Source: Pleurodeles waltl (taxonomy: Eukaryota > Chordata > Amphibia > Caudata > Salamandridae). From it: DNA of 64,000 nucleotides. The notes under the pieces were generated by a model, which did no database searches, was not told the origin of the DNA, and was given only the letters and a program-made list of their open reading frames with translations. Of this stretch, positions 22,021-34,434 are shown piece by piece. The position numbers and the translations under genes were made by a program. Within the stretch, counting starts at the first letter, position 1. Each line of letters begins with the position of its first letter. The DNA lies in NCBI RefSeq assembly GCF_031143425.1, contig NC_090445.1, forward strand, positions 814,758,317 through 814,822,316, given 5' to 3'.

Positions 22021-25000
22021 AAGCCTTTTATAAAAATTAAAAAAAATTGTGGTGAAAATCATGAATATTTGAAAATATCGCCCTGATTTAAAGAAAAAAA
22101 GCAAGCAAGGTCCCCCAAGCTTGCTTTTAATTTTGTCACCGGGTGGGCCAGTTCCCAGGGACATTGTGCAGTTGTTTTACATACATCTAATTTGCTCCCC
22201 TTTTTTCTTAAAATCCTTCTTGTTTTCTTTCTGTGCATCTCCTCAAAAACTTTATTTATTGTGCATAGGAAACTGAAGCTACTGGACACGAGCTTGTGTT
22301 TATTCTTCCACCTTATCTGCAGTGAGTTTAAAGTTCTTGGAAGGAAAGGAGGAAGCCCCACAAAGGACACTGGTTTCAGAAAATAGGTTGTCACCATTTA
22401 ATAGAAACAACAGAACAGACGGGTGGTGTGTTGGGTGAGCCAATGGTCGAGCTCCACAGACCACTGAATATATCTATCAGAAGGCCACTGTTCTCTCGAA
22501 ACAAAAAAACAACTGTTCAAGACACCACAAAGGGTAAACTCCTGACACAGGACAGACAGTTGGTGCCAGCTACGACCAACACTCCACCATACGGCAAAGC
22601 ACTACCAGCCCACGCACCTGCACACAACATGCACACCATGAAGGACACACAGCCCGCAGGTGACTCAGTCAGCGCAGAAGTAACTGCCAGAATGCACGAG
22701 CAACAGAATGTGCTACTTGTGTAGCAGCCAACATCCATGAGGCTTGAGTGCACATATCATTTTGAAGTGCACTACTGAATGATTTTTTAGCTGATGGTAA
22801 ATTATTTGTCTTTTTTGTTTGACGGGTAACAGGGTTTGAAACAAATACTGGTAAAATGGGACAGGAATGTTTTGCAAAACCTGAAATAGCATCATAATAT
22901 TCACAAATTTTACTTTACAGATAAATGTCAGGCCCTGTGGGTGCTACCAAGTATGAACGCCTAAATAATTATTAAATCATGATGAAATGCTAGTGTACAA
23001 TGAAGTATGCTTTAGTAAGCATGTGTCCTTTTCAGTGTTTCCTGATAGATTTTGAAACAGAGACAAGCAAAGGCAGACCAGTGTGTTGCAATTGAGGAGT
23101 CAGACAAGCAAATCAGGAGGGCTTCCTTGCAAAAATAATGCACTGAAACATATGGTTAATTAAATCTCAGTCAACAGCTTCTAAGGTGACGCTTATGTTG
23201 TAATCTCATCCGGGTAGGTAGCATTCTTCCGGAGAAATAGGCATTTGCAATACAATGGGTCTCACATTTGCTTAGGTTAGCGCTATTGGTGCTGTAAATT
23301 CAAAAGCGGACATTTTGTGCCACATAAATTGGCCAACCCTGCCTCATAATATAGTCTTTTGCTAAAACATACTTCCAGTGGCCCTGCATATAACTAAAGC
23401 ACTTCTATTTACCTTCTTCCTCTATAGGCAGCCATAAATCAAATTGTTGCCATTTAGCATCCTAATCTAAATCTGCTAATTCCAATAGAATACCACTTTC
23501 ACCACCCCACCATCAGAGTTGCTGGCTGACTAACACAATTCCCCCACAAAAAGACACAAGACTGCCACGGAGGAGTAACGAGAGAAATAAACTAGAAGGG
23601 TCACCCAAACATATAAAAGAGATGACCAAAGGCTCCATTATTATGGGTGAGAAACAGGGCTATAGGATGATAATGTAGAGTTATGGGTATTAAATGAACC
23701 ATCTGTGGCAGAAAGATGTTGTGTAGAGGCAGTGCTTGATCCCAGACCTGTTTTCAGCAGCCACAAATTTGGCTTTTATCTTTAGAGGACTTAATTAGAG
23801 GGATCAGTCTTAAGAGCGCAGCAGCACTGCTGACATAGCTACTGGATGGGGAGTACTTGAAGAAGCCCATGCCAAAGAAATGAGACCATGGGAAACAAGG
23901 CCAGAGCTGTACCCGTTAGGTGCAAAATACACCAACCTTACCTGATCAAATTTATCCTCCACGTCTGTCCTCTCTGCCATTTTGCACCACTAGCCAACTT
24001 CCTTTGAAACGGAGGCCACCGGAGCTGTGGCGAGCATGCATGGGTGTAGGAGGCACAGTGGTGCTGGGTCACTTCCTCCTGCAGAAAAGACAAAACACGA
24101 CGGAGGAAGGCAAGTGGTGATTGAAATAAAAGTGCTATGATGTGGTCACTGCTGGACGCAGATAGTGCTTTTTCTTAAGCCATGTAAAAACCAATTTAAA
24201 ACTTAAAATAAAGAGCAATAGAATGTAATGCCGTACAGTACCAGAACTCTTCGTTACATGATTAAAATGTAAATTCATTGCAACATAAGCAGTAGAATAA
24301 AATTCAACGAGAGCAGGCGTTGACACAGCAAAACAGGTTGGTGTTTTGTAATGTGCATAAAACATCTACCCATGCACACTGCACAAAGTGACAGACTTAA
24401 ATCACACCTACCTGCACCTATGCAGCCAGTGCACTACATACGCACAGGTGATCTACAATGTAACAGATATAAAGGAATGCATGCGAGCTGTGACATCACA
24501 GATGGCGGAGTGAAGGAAAGGGAATCCCAGCAGAGGGAGAGAGTTTCCCTGGAGCCGTATGAATGCATACTGGTAACTAAAACAAGAGTAAATGAGCTGA
24601 TTTAAAGCGCCAAGGCCACCATGAGCATGAGCACACAGGAGAGACATAAAGGGAAAAAGAAGTTTGCACGCTGTCAAACTTATCGGCAAACATGCAACTA
24701 TCCAAGTAACTGGGTCGATGTCCAAGGCGGTAACCAAACCGCCCCAAGGAGGGGCAAACGTTGCACGTTTACCAATGATAATAAAGGATTTTTGAAAGGT
24801 AAGCCCATGAACGAGTGAACGTGATGGGCGTGAGGTGGGCATGGTTAAAAGCCCACATAGATACTGTTAACTGTGAATTTTTAATATTTATGTATTCTGA
24901 GTGTTGAATTTGCATAGAAAAAGAGTTAATGTAGATTAATAATGCACACATTTGAGACTGTGCCTGCTTGAGTGGCCACCTGTATTCACAAAGTGTACTT

Positions 25001-26375
25001 ATTACCAGTTTATTAATGTAATTTATTGAGCTCATGTTTGAAATATTGTAGTAGTATGTCATATTAATGGTTATGTATTATGTATTTGCTTTATTAATCG
25101 TAGGACATACTTTAGCAACGTCTTTGGCATTGTTGCACGGGCTCATGTCAAGCTGCATTTCTTAGGCAAACTATACAATGTCTGTTTAGAGCAATAAATT
25201 GTGATTTTGCACTGCGTTGACCAAATGTTAATAGCTAGAATTCTTTCCCATGAGAACTGCTTGCTAGGATATGCTGTACTATCGAGGGATACATTGTATA
25301 ACTTAGTGTGTGTAAAGACAACGTTCCCAGGAGCACACAATGGTTGCACTGACTGGAGTATAAGCTGATACAAATTTGTTACCTGATAAACCCAACGGTG
25401 GGAAAAGGAGAAGAGGAGACAATCATCGACATGTGAACTGTGGACTAGTAAAATCTTCGGTATAGGATTCTTCTCTCATTGGACTAAACATAAACGTATT
25501 ATTCTTTGAACAATAGCAACGTGGGAAGTAGTTTTAGGAAATCTAACTTAGCCAGACTGCACCGAGTGGGGATACACCATTAGCTTTTCCTTTCTTAACT
25601 GTCCCAAGACGCTATTAGCTATTATTCTTTCTGTAATACAAGAAGAGACTTTGCTTTACTGAACTTTAATGCTGAACTCTGATGCCTTGCTGACCGAACT
25701 GATGTCCAATTGACGAAGACTGTCACAGCTAGCTGAACCATATTGAGGCAAGGTATACCACGATGTTAATAATTGTTATGTCTTTTTGCTTTTGTCCCTA
25801 GGTACCAACTGCTTATTTTGATAGAGACATAGTTTGATGTTTTCCATATTTCTGTGACTAACCTGTAGTGCATGAAGCACAAACATACTATTCTAATTTG
25901 AAGGTTAGTTAGGGTACTCACTGATGATGCTCGCTAAAATGAAATAGCAGTTGATGTCTTTTCTTTGCTGAATCTAAATGTATGCCATTTCTTTTGTACA
26001 GTTATTCTTGCTGTTGATTTTTAATGTAACCTTAGAATCTTTAGTGGAAGAAGCTATGATTAAATTGCGATTCTTTAGGCGATTCTGGCAGCCAGTGTTG
26101 TTTCTGTACCCTTACCGTTAGATTTTGAGACTAAGTTACGTGATATTAGCATTGTTCATATAGGGAAATAAACATTCTAACTTTTACATAAAGGCATTGT
26201 TACTCATTACTGAAAGGTCATGGTGTGTGGAAATTACTGACTCTTATGATTGTCGATGCTATTGATTGTTATTACTATTGATTTGCATTGGTACGGGGCC
26301 TCATGGTGGAAACTACTCTAAGTGCAGTCAAAAGGTTCATCGACCTACTGATGAGTCCCCTTATAAATGAATGTC
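22021..26375. other. Unassigned non-coding DNA
   Basis: Over 4 kb with no recognisable gene, RNA gene or repeat boundary. The short open frames have no family signature and sit in AT-rich sequence. Confidence 0.5.
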
Positions 26376-28623
26376 TGTTAGAAACGGGGTCTTTGGATGA
26401 CAGTCAGGTTACCCCCTGTTCAAGCATGGACCCTCACTGTAGTCAGGGTAAAAGAGAATCACCCTCAGCTAACCCCTGCTTACCCCCTTGGTAGCTTGAC
26501 AGAGCAGTAGACTTAACTTCAGAGTGCTAGGTGTAAAGTATTTGTACCAACACACACAGTAACTTAATGAAAACACTACAAAATGAAACAACACCAGTTT
26601 AGAAAAATAGAAAATATTTATCTAAACAAAACATGACCAAAACGACAAAAAAACACAATACACAAGTCAAGTTATCAGTTAAAAAGCTAAAAGAGTCTTT
26701 ATGTAGTTTAAAACACACACTAACACTGTTAGCGTGAAAATGTACCCTGGGTACATCAAAATTAACCCCGCCCAGCGAGTGTGCATCAAAAAGGGCTTGC
26801 GATGCGTCGTTTCCACTCACGAGCGGGACCTCGCGTCATTTCTCCTTTCGTCAGGTCGGGGAGTGTCGTGCCTTCTCTCCACAGGAGAGCGATGCGTCGA
26901 TCCAGTCAGCACTCTCAGGTCCGGGCAGGCCTTGCATTGTTTTTATACACCCAGCGGGGTTTGCATCAGAAATCCAGCCGCACGATGATCTGAAAACCAC
27001 GCAGCGCGGGTTGCGATCTCCCAGCCTCCATCAGCGATGCTGCGCATCGTTTCTCCAGCTCCATGCGTCGATTCTTCGGTCGCGTTTCAGGCAAGCGTAG
27101 ATTTTCAGTGGCAGAGCAGACGGCGTGTCGTTTCTTCAGCCGCAGATCGGAGTGGCGACGATCTTTTCTCCGCACGGCACTCTGTGCCTGGATTTCTTCC
27201 TATTAGGCTGCCAGCTTCTCCTTTCAGGGTCCCAGGAACTGGATAGGCACCACAGAACAGAGTAGGAGTCTCTCCAGAGACTCCAGGTGCTGGCAGAGAG
27301 AAGTCTTTGCTGTTGCTGAGACTTCAAACAACAGGAGGCAAGCTCTACATCAAGCCCTTGGAGAGTTCTTCTCAAGCTGGAAGGCACACAAAGTCCAGTC
27401 TTTGCCCTCTTACTCTGGCAGAAGCAGCACTGCAGGATAGCTTCAAAAAGCACAGTCACAGGCAGAGCAGCTTTCCTTCCTCAGCTCTTCAGCTCTTTTT
27501 CAGGCAGATGTTCCTCTTGTTTCCAGAAGTGTTCTAAAGTCTTTGGTTTTGGGTTCCCTTCTTATACTCCATTTCTCCTTTGAAGTAGGCCCTACTTCAT
27601 AGTAAAGTATCTTTTGAATGTGAAATCCTGCCTTGCCCAGGCCAGGCCCCAGACACTCACCAGGGGGTCGGAGACTGCATTGTATGAGGGCAGACACAGC
27701 CCTTTCAGGTGTGAGTGACCACTCCTCCCCTCCATCCTAGTACAGATGGCTCAACAGGATATGCAGGTTACACCCCAGCTCCCTTTGTGTCACTGTCTAG
27801 TGTGAGTTGCAACCAGCCCAACTGTAAAACTGACCCAGACAGGGAATCGACAAAGAGTAAGAGTCACACAAATGGTATACGCAAGAAAATGCTCACTTTC
27901 TAAAAGTGGCATTTTCAAACACACAATCTTAAAATGAACTTTACTAAAGTATGTATTTTTAAATTGAGAGCTCAGAGACCCCAAACTCCAAATGTCCATC
28001 CGCTCCCAAAGGGAATCTACACTTTAATCAGATTTAAAGTTAGCCCCCATGTTAACCTAAGAGAGGGACAGGCCTTGCAACAGTGAAAAATGAATTTAGA
28101 AATATTTCACTGTTAGCACATAGAAAACACATTACTGTACGTCCTACCTTAACCATGCACTGCACCCTGCCCTTGGGGCTACCTAGGGCCTACCTTAGGG
28201 GTGTCTTACATGTAAGAAAAGGGAAAGTTTAGGCCTGGAAAGTGGGTACACTTGCCAAGTCGAATTTACAGTTAAAACTGCACACACAGACACTGCAGTG
28301 GCAGGGCTGGGACATGATTACAGAGCTACGTACGTGGGTGGCACAACCAGTGCTGTAGGCCCATTAGTAGCATTTGATTTACAGGCCCTGACACCTCTAG
28401 TGCACTGTACTAGGGACTTACTAATAAATCAAATATGCCAATCATGGATAAGCCAATTGCATACACATTTTGTAAATGAGCACTTGCACTTAAGTACTAG
28501 TTAGCAGTGATAAAGTGCCCAGAGTAACAAAAACAGCAAAATCAGAGTCCAGCACACATCAACAACCTGGGAAACAGAGGCAAAAAGTTAAGGGAGACCA
28601 CACCAAGGACGAAAAGTCTAACA
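26376..28623. mobile_element. Solo LTR of a retrotransposon (2248 bp) with 5-bp TSD
   Basis: The sequence begins TGTTAGAAACGGGG and ends AAAAGTCTAACA, so the ends form the short inverted repeat TGTTAG/CTAACA. The pentamer ATGTC lies directly outside on both sides (26371-26375 and 28624-28628), a perfect 5-bp target duplication. No internal domain or second LTR is present, so this is a solo LTR left by LTR-LTR recombination. The middle (26760-27180) is unusually rich in CG-containing words such as GATGCGTCG. Orientation is not decidable from a palindromic end pair. Confidence 0.88.
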
Positions 28624-28782
28624 ATGTCAATTAATCAAATAAGGTCTGATGGGCTAGCAATACCGAGAGGTCGGAAAAGCAGCACTTGAGCACTGCTATG
28701 CTCGACCTAAAAAGACATTTTAAACAAGTTAGCCAGAACAACTCTTGTCCCTGCCTCACAGGGGAGGCGGTGTGAAGCTTAA

Positions 28783-28938
28783 GGCCCATATTTATACTTT
28801 TTTAGCGCCGCATTTATGCCACTTTTTAACACAAAAGCGGCGCAAACTTATGAAATACAATTGTATTTTGTAAGTTTGCACCGTTTTTGCATAAAAAAAT
28901 TACGCAAAATCAGCGCTAAAAAAGAATAAATATGGGCC
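28783..28938. mobile_element. Palindromic MITE, 156 bp, TAA target duplication
   Basis: The ends GGCCCATATTTATAC and its complement enclose an almost fully palindromic 156-bp unit with GCGCC/GGCGC-rich arms (TTTTTTAGCGCCGC). TAA flanks both sides (28780-28782, 28939-28941). The 3-bp TSD and a GGCC start fit a non-autonomous Harbinger-type element. Confidence 0.82.
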
Positions 28939-29263
28939 TAAGTGTTCTTAGCAGATGGTCCCCTCTTTGGGCGACAATGCGCCGACATTGTGCATAACTT
29001 AATGACTTTATTGTGTGTGCTTATTAACATGTAAGTATAGAAAGCATTGTCTTTGCGCATGCATAAATGTTGTCATACTTATGTAGCAAGTGTAAGCTGA
29101 AAAGTATGCCCAGCTTCCAAATAAGTATTAAATATATGTTTCAACCCTCTGTCTTTGCATTTATTTACCTCAGGTAAAGTACTTTGTGTAACGAACCTTA
29201 GTGGGTATCATTCATCTGCTACACCTTCAGCTTAACAATAAAAACACCAGTGTCAAGAATTCA

Positions 29264-29419
29264 GCCCCATATTTATACTTTTTTAGCGCCGCATTTGCGC
29301 CGCTTTTTGACGCAAAAACGGCACAAAGTTACAAAATACAATTGTATTTTGCAAGTTTGCGCCGTTTTTGCATTGAAAAATGACGAAAATGTGGCGCTAA
29401 AAAAGTATAAATATGGGCC
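29264..29419. mobile_element. Palindromic MITE, 156 bp, TCA target duplication
   Basis: It has the same family and exactly the same length as the unit at 28783. The first base pair of the left end differs (GCCCCATA against GGCCCATA). TCA flanks both sides (29261-29263, 29420-29422). Confidence 0.8.
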
Positions 29420-29422
29420 TCA

Positions 29423-29991
29423 GTGTTTGTGCTTCCTTAGTTTTGCACCGACCACCGCACCCTCTCCTACATATGTCATCTGAGGGTGTTCTTGTGATCG
29501 GCTCTCCTTAAGGTAGCATGCTTGGAGTTGAACTATCCTTCTAATTGAAAATTAAAGCTGATAATGATCTTCATGACTTTCCAGTTGCATAACGTGGCTT
29601 TTGAAAGTCGGGCCGATGCGTGTACTTTGCATATGTTCATTGTCATCAGGTAACATACGCATACGAAAAGCAACTACATCGCAGCCAAATCGACCTTTGA
29701 GTGCGGTGCTAATACCTGACATGAAAAGAAGGGACTAAACACACAATTTTTATTTCTCAAAACTAATTAGCAGTCTCTTCTGAGAGAACATCAGAGAAAT
29801 TCAGAGTTAAACTGTGAGCATCCAATCCAGAGAATCATCCTGTGGAACAGACACGGATGCTTCTTGCTTTCACTGGCAATCATATTCGAAGCGCTGTGCT
29901 GTCACATTATTGTAGAAGGCGCTATACACATTCTATTTCTCCTACAACATAAGGTATTCCACTTCTAAATGTCTGGACAACCTGGGCCTTA
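29423..29991. other. Unassigned spacer
   Basis: No recognisable feature was found between the MITE and the inverted-repeat cluster. Confidence 0.5.
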
Positions 29992-31096
29992 TTTATACTT
30001 TTTGGTGCAAAAATGCACTAAGGCAGTTTTGCCCCAAAAAGTTTTGCACCGGCTTGCACCATTTTTTAGCACCAGCTGGGCACCATATTTATGGAATGGT
30101 GCAAGCCGGTGCTAAGGGTAGGCTAGCTTAAAAAAAAATTACGTTAGGCAGTTTTGAGTCAAAATAAATGATTCTGACCAGATTAGCATCATTTTTTGAC
30201 GCTAAGGGGCATATTTATACTCTGTTTGCACTGAATTAGCGTCATTTTTTTAAACTCTAATTCAGTGCAAAACTAACTCTATATTTATACTTTGGTGCTA
30301 GACCCGTTTAGCGCCAAATTTATGGAGTTAAAGTCTTTTTTTGGAAGTGGAAACCTACCTTGCCTTAATGAGATGCAAGGTAGGCGTTCCCGTGCAAAAA
30401 AATGACTCTATGGCCTTAACACCATATTTATACTCCCATGTAAAAATGGTGCAAGGGAGGGAGGAGGGGTAAAAAAATGGGGCAAAGCTTGCTTTGCCCC
30501 ATTTTTTAAGACCTGGGTCAGGGCAGGCGTTAGGGGACCTGTGGCCCTATTTCCATGGTGGAACACCATGGAATAAGCCCAGAGGTGCCCTCCCTAGGCC
30601 CTAGGGCCACCCCCACCCACACTAGAGGGACTGCGAGGATGGGGGACCCCATCCCAGGTAAGTACAGGTAAGTGCATTTTATTTTTGAAAGTGCCATAGG
30701 GGGCCCTGAAATGGCACAGGGAGCAATGGCCATGCCCAGGGGACCCCTGACCTCTGTGCTGGCCACTGGGGTGGTGGGCACGACTCCTGCCTTTTCTAAG
30801 GCAGGAGTCATGTGGCATGGTAGGTTTAGCACCATAAAATGACGCTAATCTGGTTAGAGTCATTTTTTTTTACTCTAACCTGCCATTTTTTTGGTGCTAA
30901 ACCCTCTTCTTCTAAACTGCCAGCCCCACCCGACTAAAGTCATTTTTTTAAACTCTAGCCTACCCTTTGCACCGGCTTGCACCATTCCATAAATATGGTG
31001 CTCGGCTGGTGCACAGAAATGGTGCAAGCCGGTGCTAAACTTCTTGGTGCAAAACTGAGTTAGTGCAGTTTTGCAGCAAAAAGTATAAATAAGGGC
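29992..31096. mobile_element. Non-autonomous DNA element with ~145-bp inverted arms
   Basis: The left arm 29992-30138 (TTATTTATACTTTTTGGTGC at the outside, then GCACCGGCTTGCACCAT and ATTTATGGAATGGTGCAAGC) is the imperfect reverse complement of 30945-31096. A second pair of inner arms is seen at about 30165-30205 and 30830-30870. The core (30430-30826) is GC-richer with its own small hairpins and no gene. No clear TSD was found. Confidence 0.7.
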
Positions 31097-31528
31097 CAAT
31101 ATTATGTAAGTTTGCGCCACTTTTGCGTCATAAAATGACGTTAATGCGGTGCAAAAAAAGTTTAAATCAGGGCCTTGGTGCTAGATGGGTCCAGCACGAA
31201 AGTATAAATATGGAGTTAGTTTTGCACCGAATTAGAGTTAAAAAAAATGACACTAATTCGGTGCAAACAGAGTATAAATATGCCGCAGAGTATAAATATG
31301 CCCCTAAATATGGCGTTAAGGCCATAGAGTCATTTTTTGCACGAGAACGCCTACCTTGCATCTCATTAAGGCAAAGTAGGTCTCCACTTTAAAAAAATTA
31401 CTTTAGCTCCATAAATTGGGTGGTAGAGGGGTCTAGCACCAAAATATAAATATGGAGTTAGTTTTGCACCGAATTAGAGTTAAAAAAAATGACACTAATT
31501 CGGTGCAAACAGAGTATAAATATGCCCC
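30208..31528. mobile_element. Second inverted-repeat element interlocked with the previous one
   Basis: The left arm 30208-30430 (including CTTAATGAGATGCAAGGTAG) is inverted at 31296-31528. Its left end lies inside the 29992-31096 element and its right end lies outside, so the two are interlocked and not nested. Between 31097 and 31296 are a half-copy of the 156-bp MITE and an extra 80-bp palindrome. Confidence 0.6.
31203..31284. repeat. ~80-bp micro-palindrome, copy identical to 31445-31526
   Basis: It runs from TATAAATATGGAGTTAGTTT to CAGAGTATAAATATGCC with GCACCGAATTAG inverted in the middle. It matches 31445-31526 base for base on inspection, and a diverged inverted copy is at 30208-30290. 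Confidence 0.8.
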
Positions 31529-31529
31529 T

Positions 31530-32836
31530 CTGTGCGTGTATTACCCGTATAATGTCTTTCTCTAAATGTCTGTCTCTCTCTGTCTCTCTCTTTCTCAATC
31601 TCCCACTTTCTCTCTCTCTTCCATCCCATGGGACGGAAGAGAGAGCGAACAAGAGAGACTGTTATTGCAGTGTTGGGTTTGAATGATATAGTTAGGTTTT
31701 ATTGCAGACTAGTCCATAGTCACTTTTGGCCTGCTGGTAAAAAAGATGAGCTGTCACTCCATAAGCTGAGGGTTTAATGCATGGTGATAGGTCTGTGTAT
31801 ATACTAGTTTTTTGAGAATGAAACATGCTTAGTGATGTAACTTTTTAATCTTTAACCAATAAACATCTTTGGGTCGAATGTCATAGCTATGTCTGGAGAT
31901 AGTCTAATAGGAAGGCTACTGTGGCCTAAGGGCTAAGATCTCAGCCCCCTCCCATCTTGAAGCTTGAATGTTTCTGTTTAGGTGTGTCAGTGGTCATTTC
32001 CCTGCTTTAATCTCTGTTCAACTTCACATATTTAAGGTGATCGCATTCTTTTCACATGACAAATACTTTATTCTTTTGAATTTGTCTGGAAATATCATAA
32101 GTAATAAGAAATATCATAATATTATAAGTATATCATTCATCAAAGCCTACAAAACCTCTCTCTCTACCACAATTGATCTGCAAATCTATTTCTCTAAATT
32201 TCTCTCTCTTTCGTCCCACAATGAAATAGAAGAGAGAGTGGAAAAGATAGGTATTGCAATGGTCGCCTTACAAGGACTTCATGGTGTCATACTAGCAAGA
32301 TGTTTGGTTCAAATGTTATACATTTTGATGCACATCAGTACAGTCTCACCTGCGGCCTTAATGGTAAATCCCCTGGATTGTCACTCAGTAGGTTAAAGGT
32401 TCAAATCCTAGTATTGCATTGTAGAATTCCTATTTATTTGCTAATGTTTAACATTCCTGGTGATAGAACATGTATGTATTTTTCTACTCAAAATCTTTGG
32501 GTTGAATATCATAGTTATGTGTGGACCCTTCAGCATAATGTAGCGTAATAGTTAGCACCTTAGACCCACACACAGAAGTTTACTGGTTCAATTCTAGGTG
32601 CATCAGTGGTCATTTCTTAGTTTTTTTTTTCAAGCATAAATATTTCAAGTACATACTGAAAGGTGATATCACTCTGTTTATGCGACAAATACATTTTTGT
32701 TTTCAATTTTTCCAATAATATTTTATTCTAAGTATATCACTCATCAAAGCTTAAAAAACTCTTGTGCTTTGTCACTCAACTTATCTCTGTCAATATCTTT
32801 CCCTAATTCTCACTCACTCTCTCAATTTCTAACTTT

Positions 32837-32879
<43 letters not shown>

Positions 32880-32880
32880 T
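31530..32880. repeat. Duplicated ~620-bp repeat with pyrimidine tracts and tRNA-like boxes
   Basis: Two diverged units share GTGTCAGTGGTCATTTC/CATCAGTGGTCATTTC, ATATCA(C/T)TCATCAAAGC, a TCTCTC tract and a CATTGTAG-like end. RNA polymerase III-like boxes occur at 31922-31932 (TGGCCTAAGGG, A box), 32398-32408 (GGTTCAAATCC, B box), 32541-32551 (TAGCGTAATAG, A box) and 32585-32594 (GGTTCAATTC, B box). A pure (TC)n run spans 32841-32875. It is probably a tRNA-derived repeat family. Confidence 0.5.
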
Positions 32881-32904
32881 TCCTCCTCATAATGGTGGAT
32901 TTGA

Positions 32905-33150
32905 ATGCTTATCCGGGGTTGCCAGCAGGGCCTGGCCGAAGAAGATGCATGGGGTAGGGTCGGGTACATATAGGGGTTAGGTCGCTGGGCCTGGCCACAG
33001 GCCAGACCCAGCCTCCTACCCCCACCCCGCACGGCCAAAGGCCATGCATGCTGCAGGGTTTAGTGTTTATAGGGAGTTGGGCGCAAGCCCTGGCACAAGC
33101 CAACCCCAGTCACGCACACCAAAGGCCGTGCACAGCGGTGTTTGTATTAA
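32905..33150 (+). repeat. GC-rich tandem unit (~95 bp), locus 1
   Basis: Reiterated words are GGCCAAAGGCC, CATGCATG, GGGTTTAGTGTTTATAGG and GCCTGGCCACAGGCC. A second locus is at 54240-54420. Both are followed by TTAACGTAAAGTAATTAAAA and then a foldback. Confidence 0.7.
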
Positions 33151-33184
33151 CGTAAAGTAATTAAAATTAGTTCATGTTAAAAAA

Positions 33185-33605
33185 AAACATAGACATTTAC
33201 TGAAAGAAACGAAGGTTACAAGAAATTTATAGTAAGAATTCTAAATTTACTTGCACAAAACCATAGAAATTCAACAGTTATAGTTATGGCAAAATTAAGT
33301 AAGTATACCTTGTTCCCTAAGGTAACTATAACTCGCACCCTCACCACACTGCTAATTAACCAACATAGTACATCAGTCATTACATCTTTTATGCATCATT
33401 GATAATATTATCACAACATTTGCTATAGAATTATTGACGAGAAAACTGTGCATGGCTGGGTTGCGAGTTATAGTTACCCTAAGGAGCAAGTTATATTTAA
33501 TTAAGTTAATCATTGCTTTAACTGCTGAATTTCTATTGTTTTGTGCGAGTAAATTCAGAACATAACTATGACGTCTCTGTAACCTTTGTTATTTTAAGTG
33601 AATAG
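33185..33605. repeat. ~420-bp foldback repeat
   Basis: The left half (AACGAAGGTTACA..., CATAGAAATTCAACAGTTATAG, GTAACTATAACTCGC) is inverted in the right half (GCGAGTTATAGTTACC, AACTGCTGAATTTCTAT, TAACCTTTGTT). The same words recur several times in 53850-55090. Confidence 0.75.
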
Positions 33606-33862
33606 ATATATGTAGGACCTAGTTTCAATAGGAAGAGTGTTTTTTTATTTTGCTAATAACTTTAGCGCTGTTTGATAAATGTTCATTACATTTTCTAAAC
33701 TAGTTTTTCAGTCACTTCAACTGTTCTCTGGAAAGTTTCATGGTGATTCATCAAATGGGGGCAGAGACAAAGGGGAGTCCCAAAACATGTTTTTCCCATG
33801 CAATTCTTCATAGGGATTTTAGACACGACTACAGCACAAACCACTGAACTGAAGTACACTGA
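33606..33862 (+). repeat. Family X, locus 2, left part
   Basis: This matches the landmarks of 21434-21690, ending ACTGAACTGAAGTACACTGA at the Harbinger junction. The homology resumes at 52571. Confidence 0.6.
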
Positions 33863-34434
33863 GGCCCTCATCATGACATTGGCGGTAAAGCACGCTTACT
33901 GCCACGAGGATGGCTCCCAACATACCATCGCAGTGGTGAATATCCGTTCGCCATATTATGACACACACACACCAATCCGACAGAATACTGCCACATATAC
34001 AAATCTGCCAGCCAAAAGGTCAGTGCTAAAGTGGTGGTCCCAACACCCATACCGTTATACCAACAGAACAACGCCCACCACATTATGACCCACAAATCAC
34101 CACAATGGATATTCAGTGGCGGTAAACCATTGGGGTCACACACCGCCGCGCTCAGAATGGCCACCCATATACAAAACAACACCATGTTGGTCTATACTAA
34201 AAACACACAACTGACACTCATACACACTTAACACTCACCCACCCACAGCACTATACAATACACACCCATATTCCCCACAACCCATTACAAACAACAATTA
34301 CTGCTAGGAGATTCACACGAACAGCACAGAGACAACTAGACATACACACACCCATACATCCCTCACGCACACCACATCACACACCCCACCACATTACTCA
34401 ACACACTCTCACCAACACACACCACACAACACCC

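Noticed and set aside
22021..26375. Possible host exons in the longest unassigned stretch
   Set aside because: No open frame over ~130 codons, no recognised domain and no convincing splice-site pairs.
26347..26390. CTGATGAGTCC followed by GAAAC, suggestive of a hammerhead ribozyme core
   Set aside because: The sequence between them cannot form the required stem, and the GAAAC lies across the boundary of the solo LTR.
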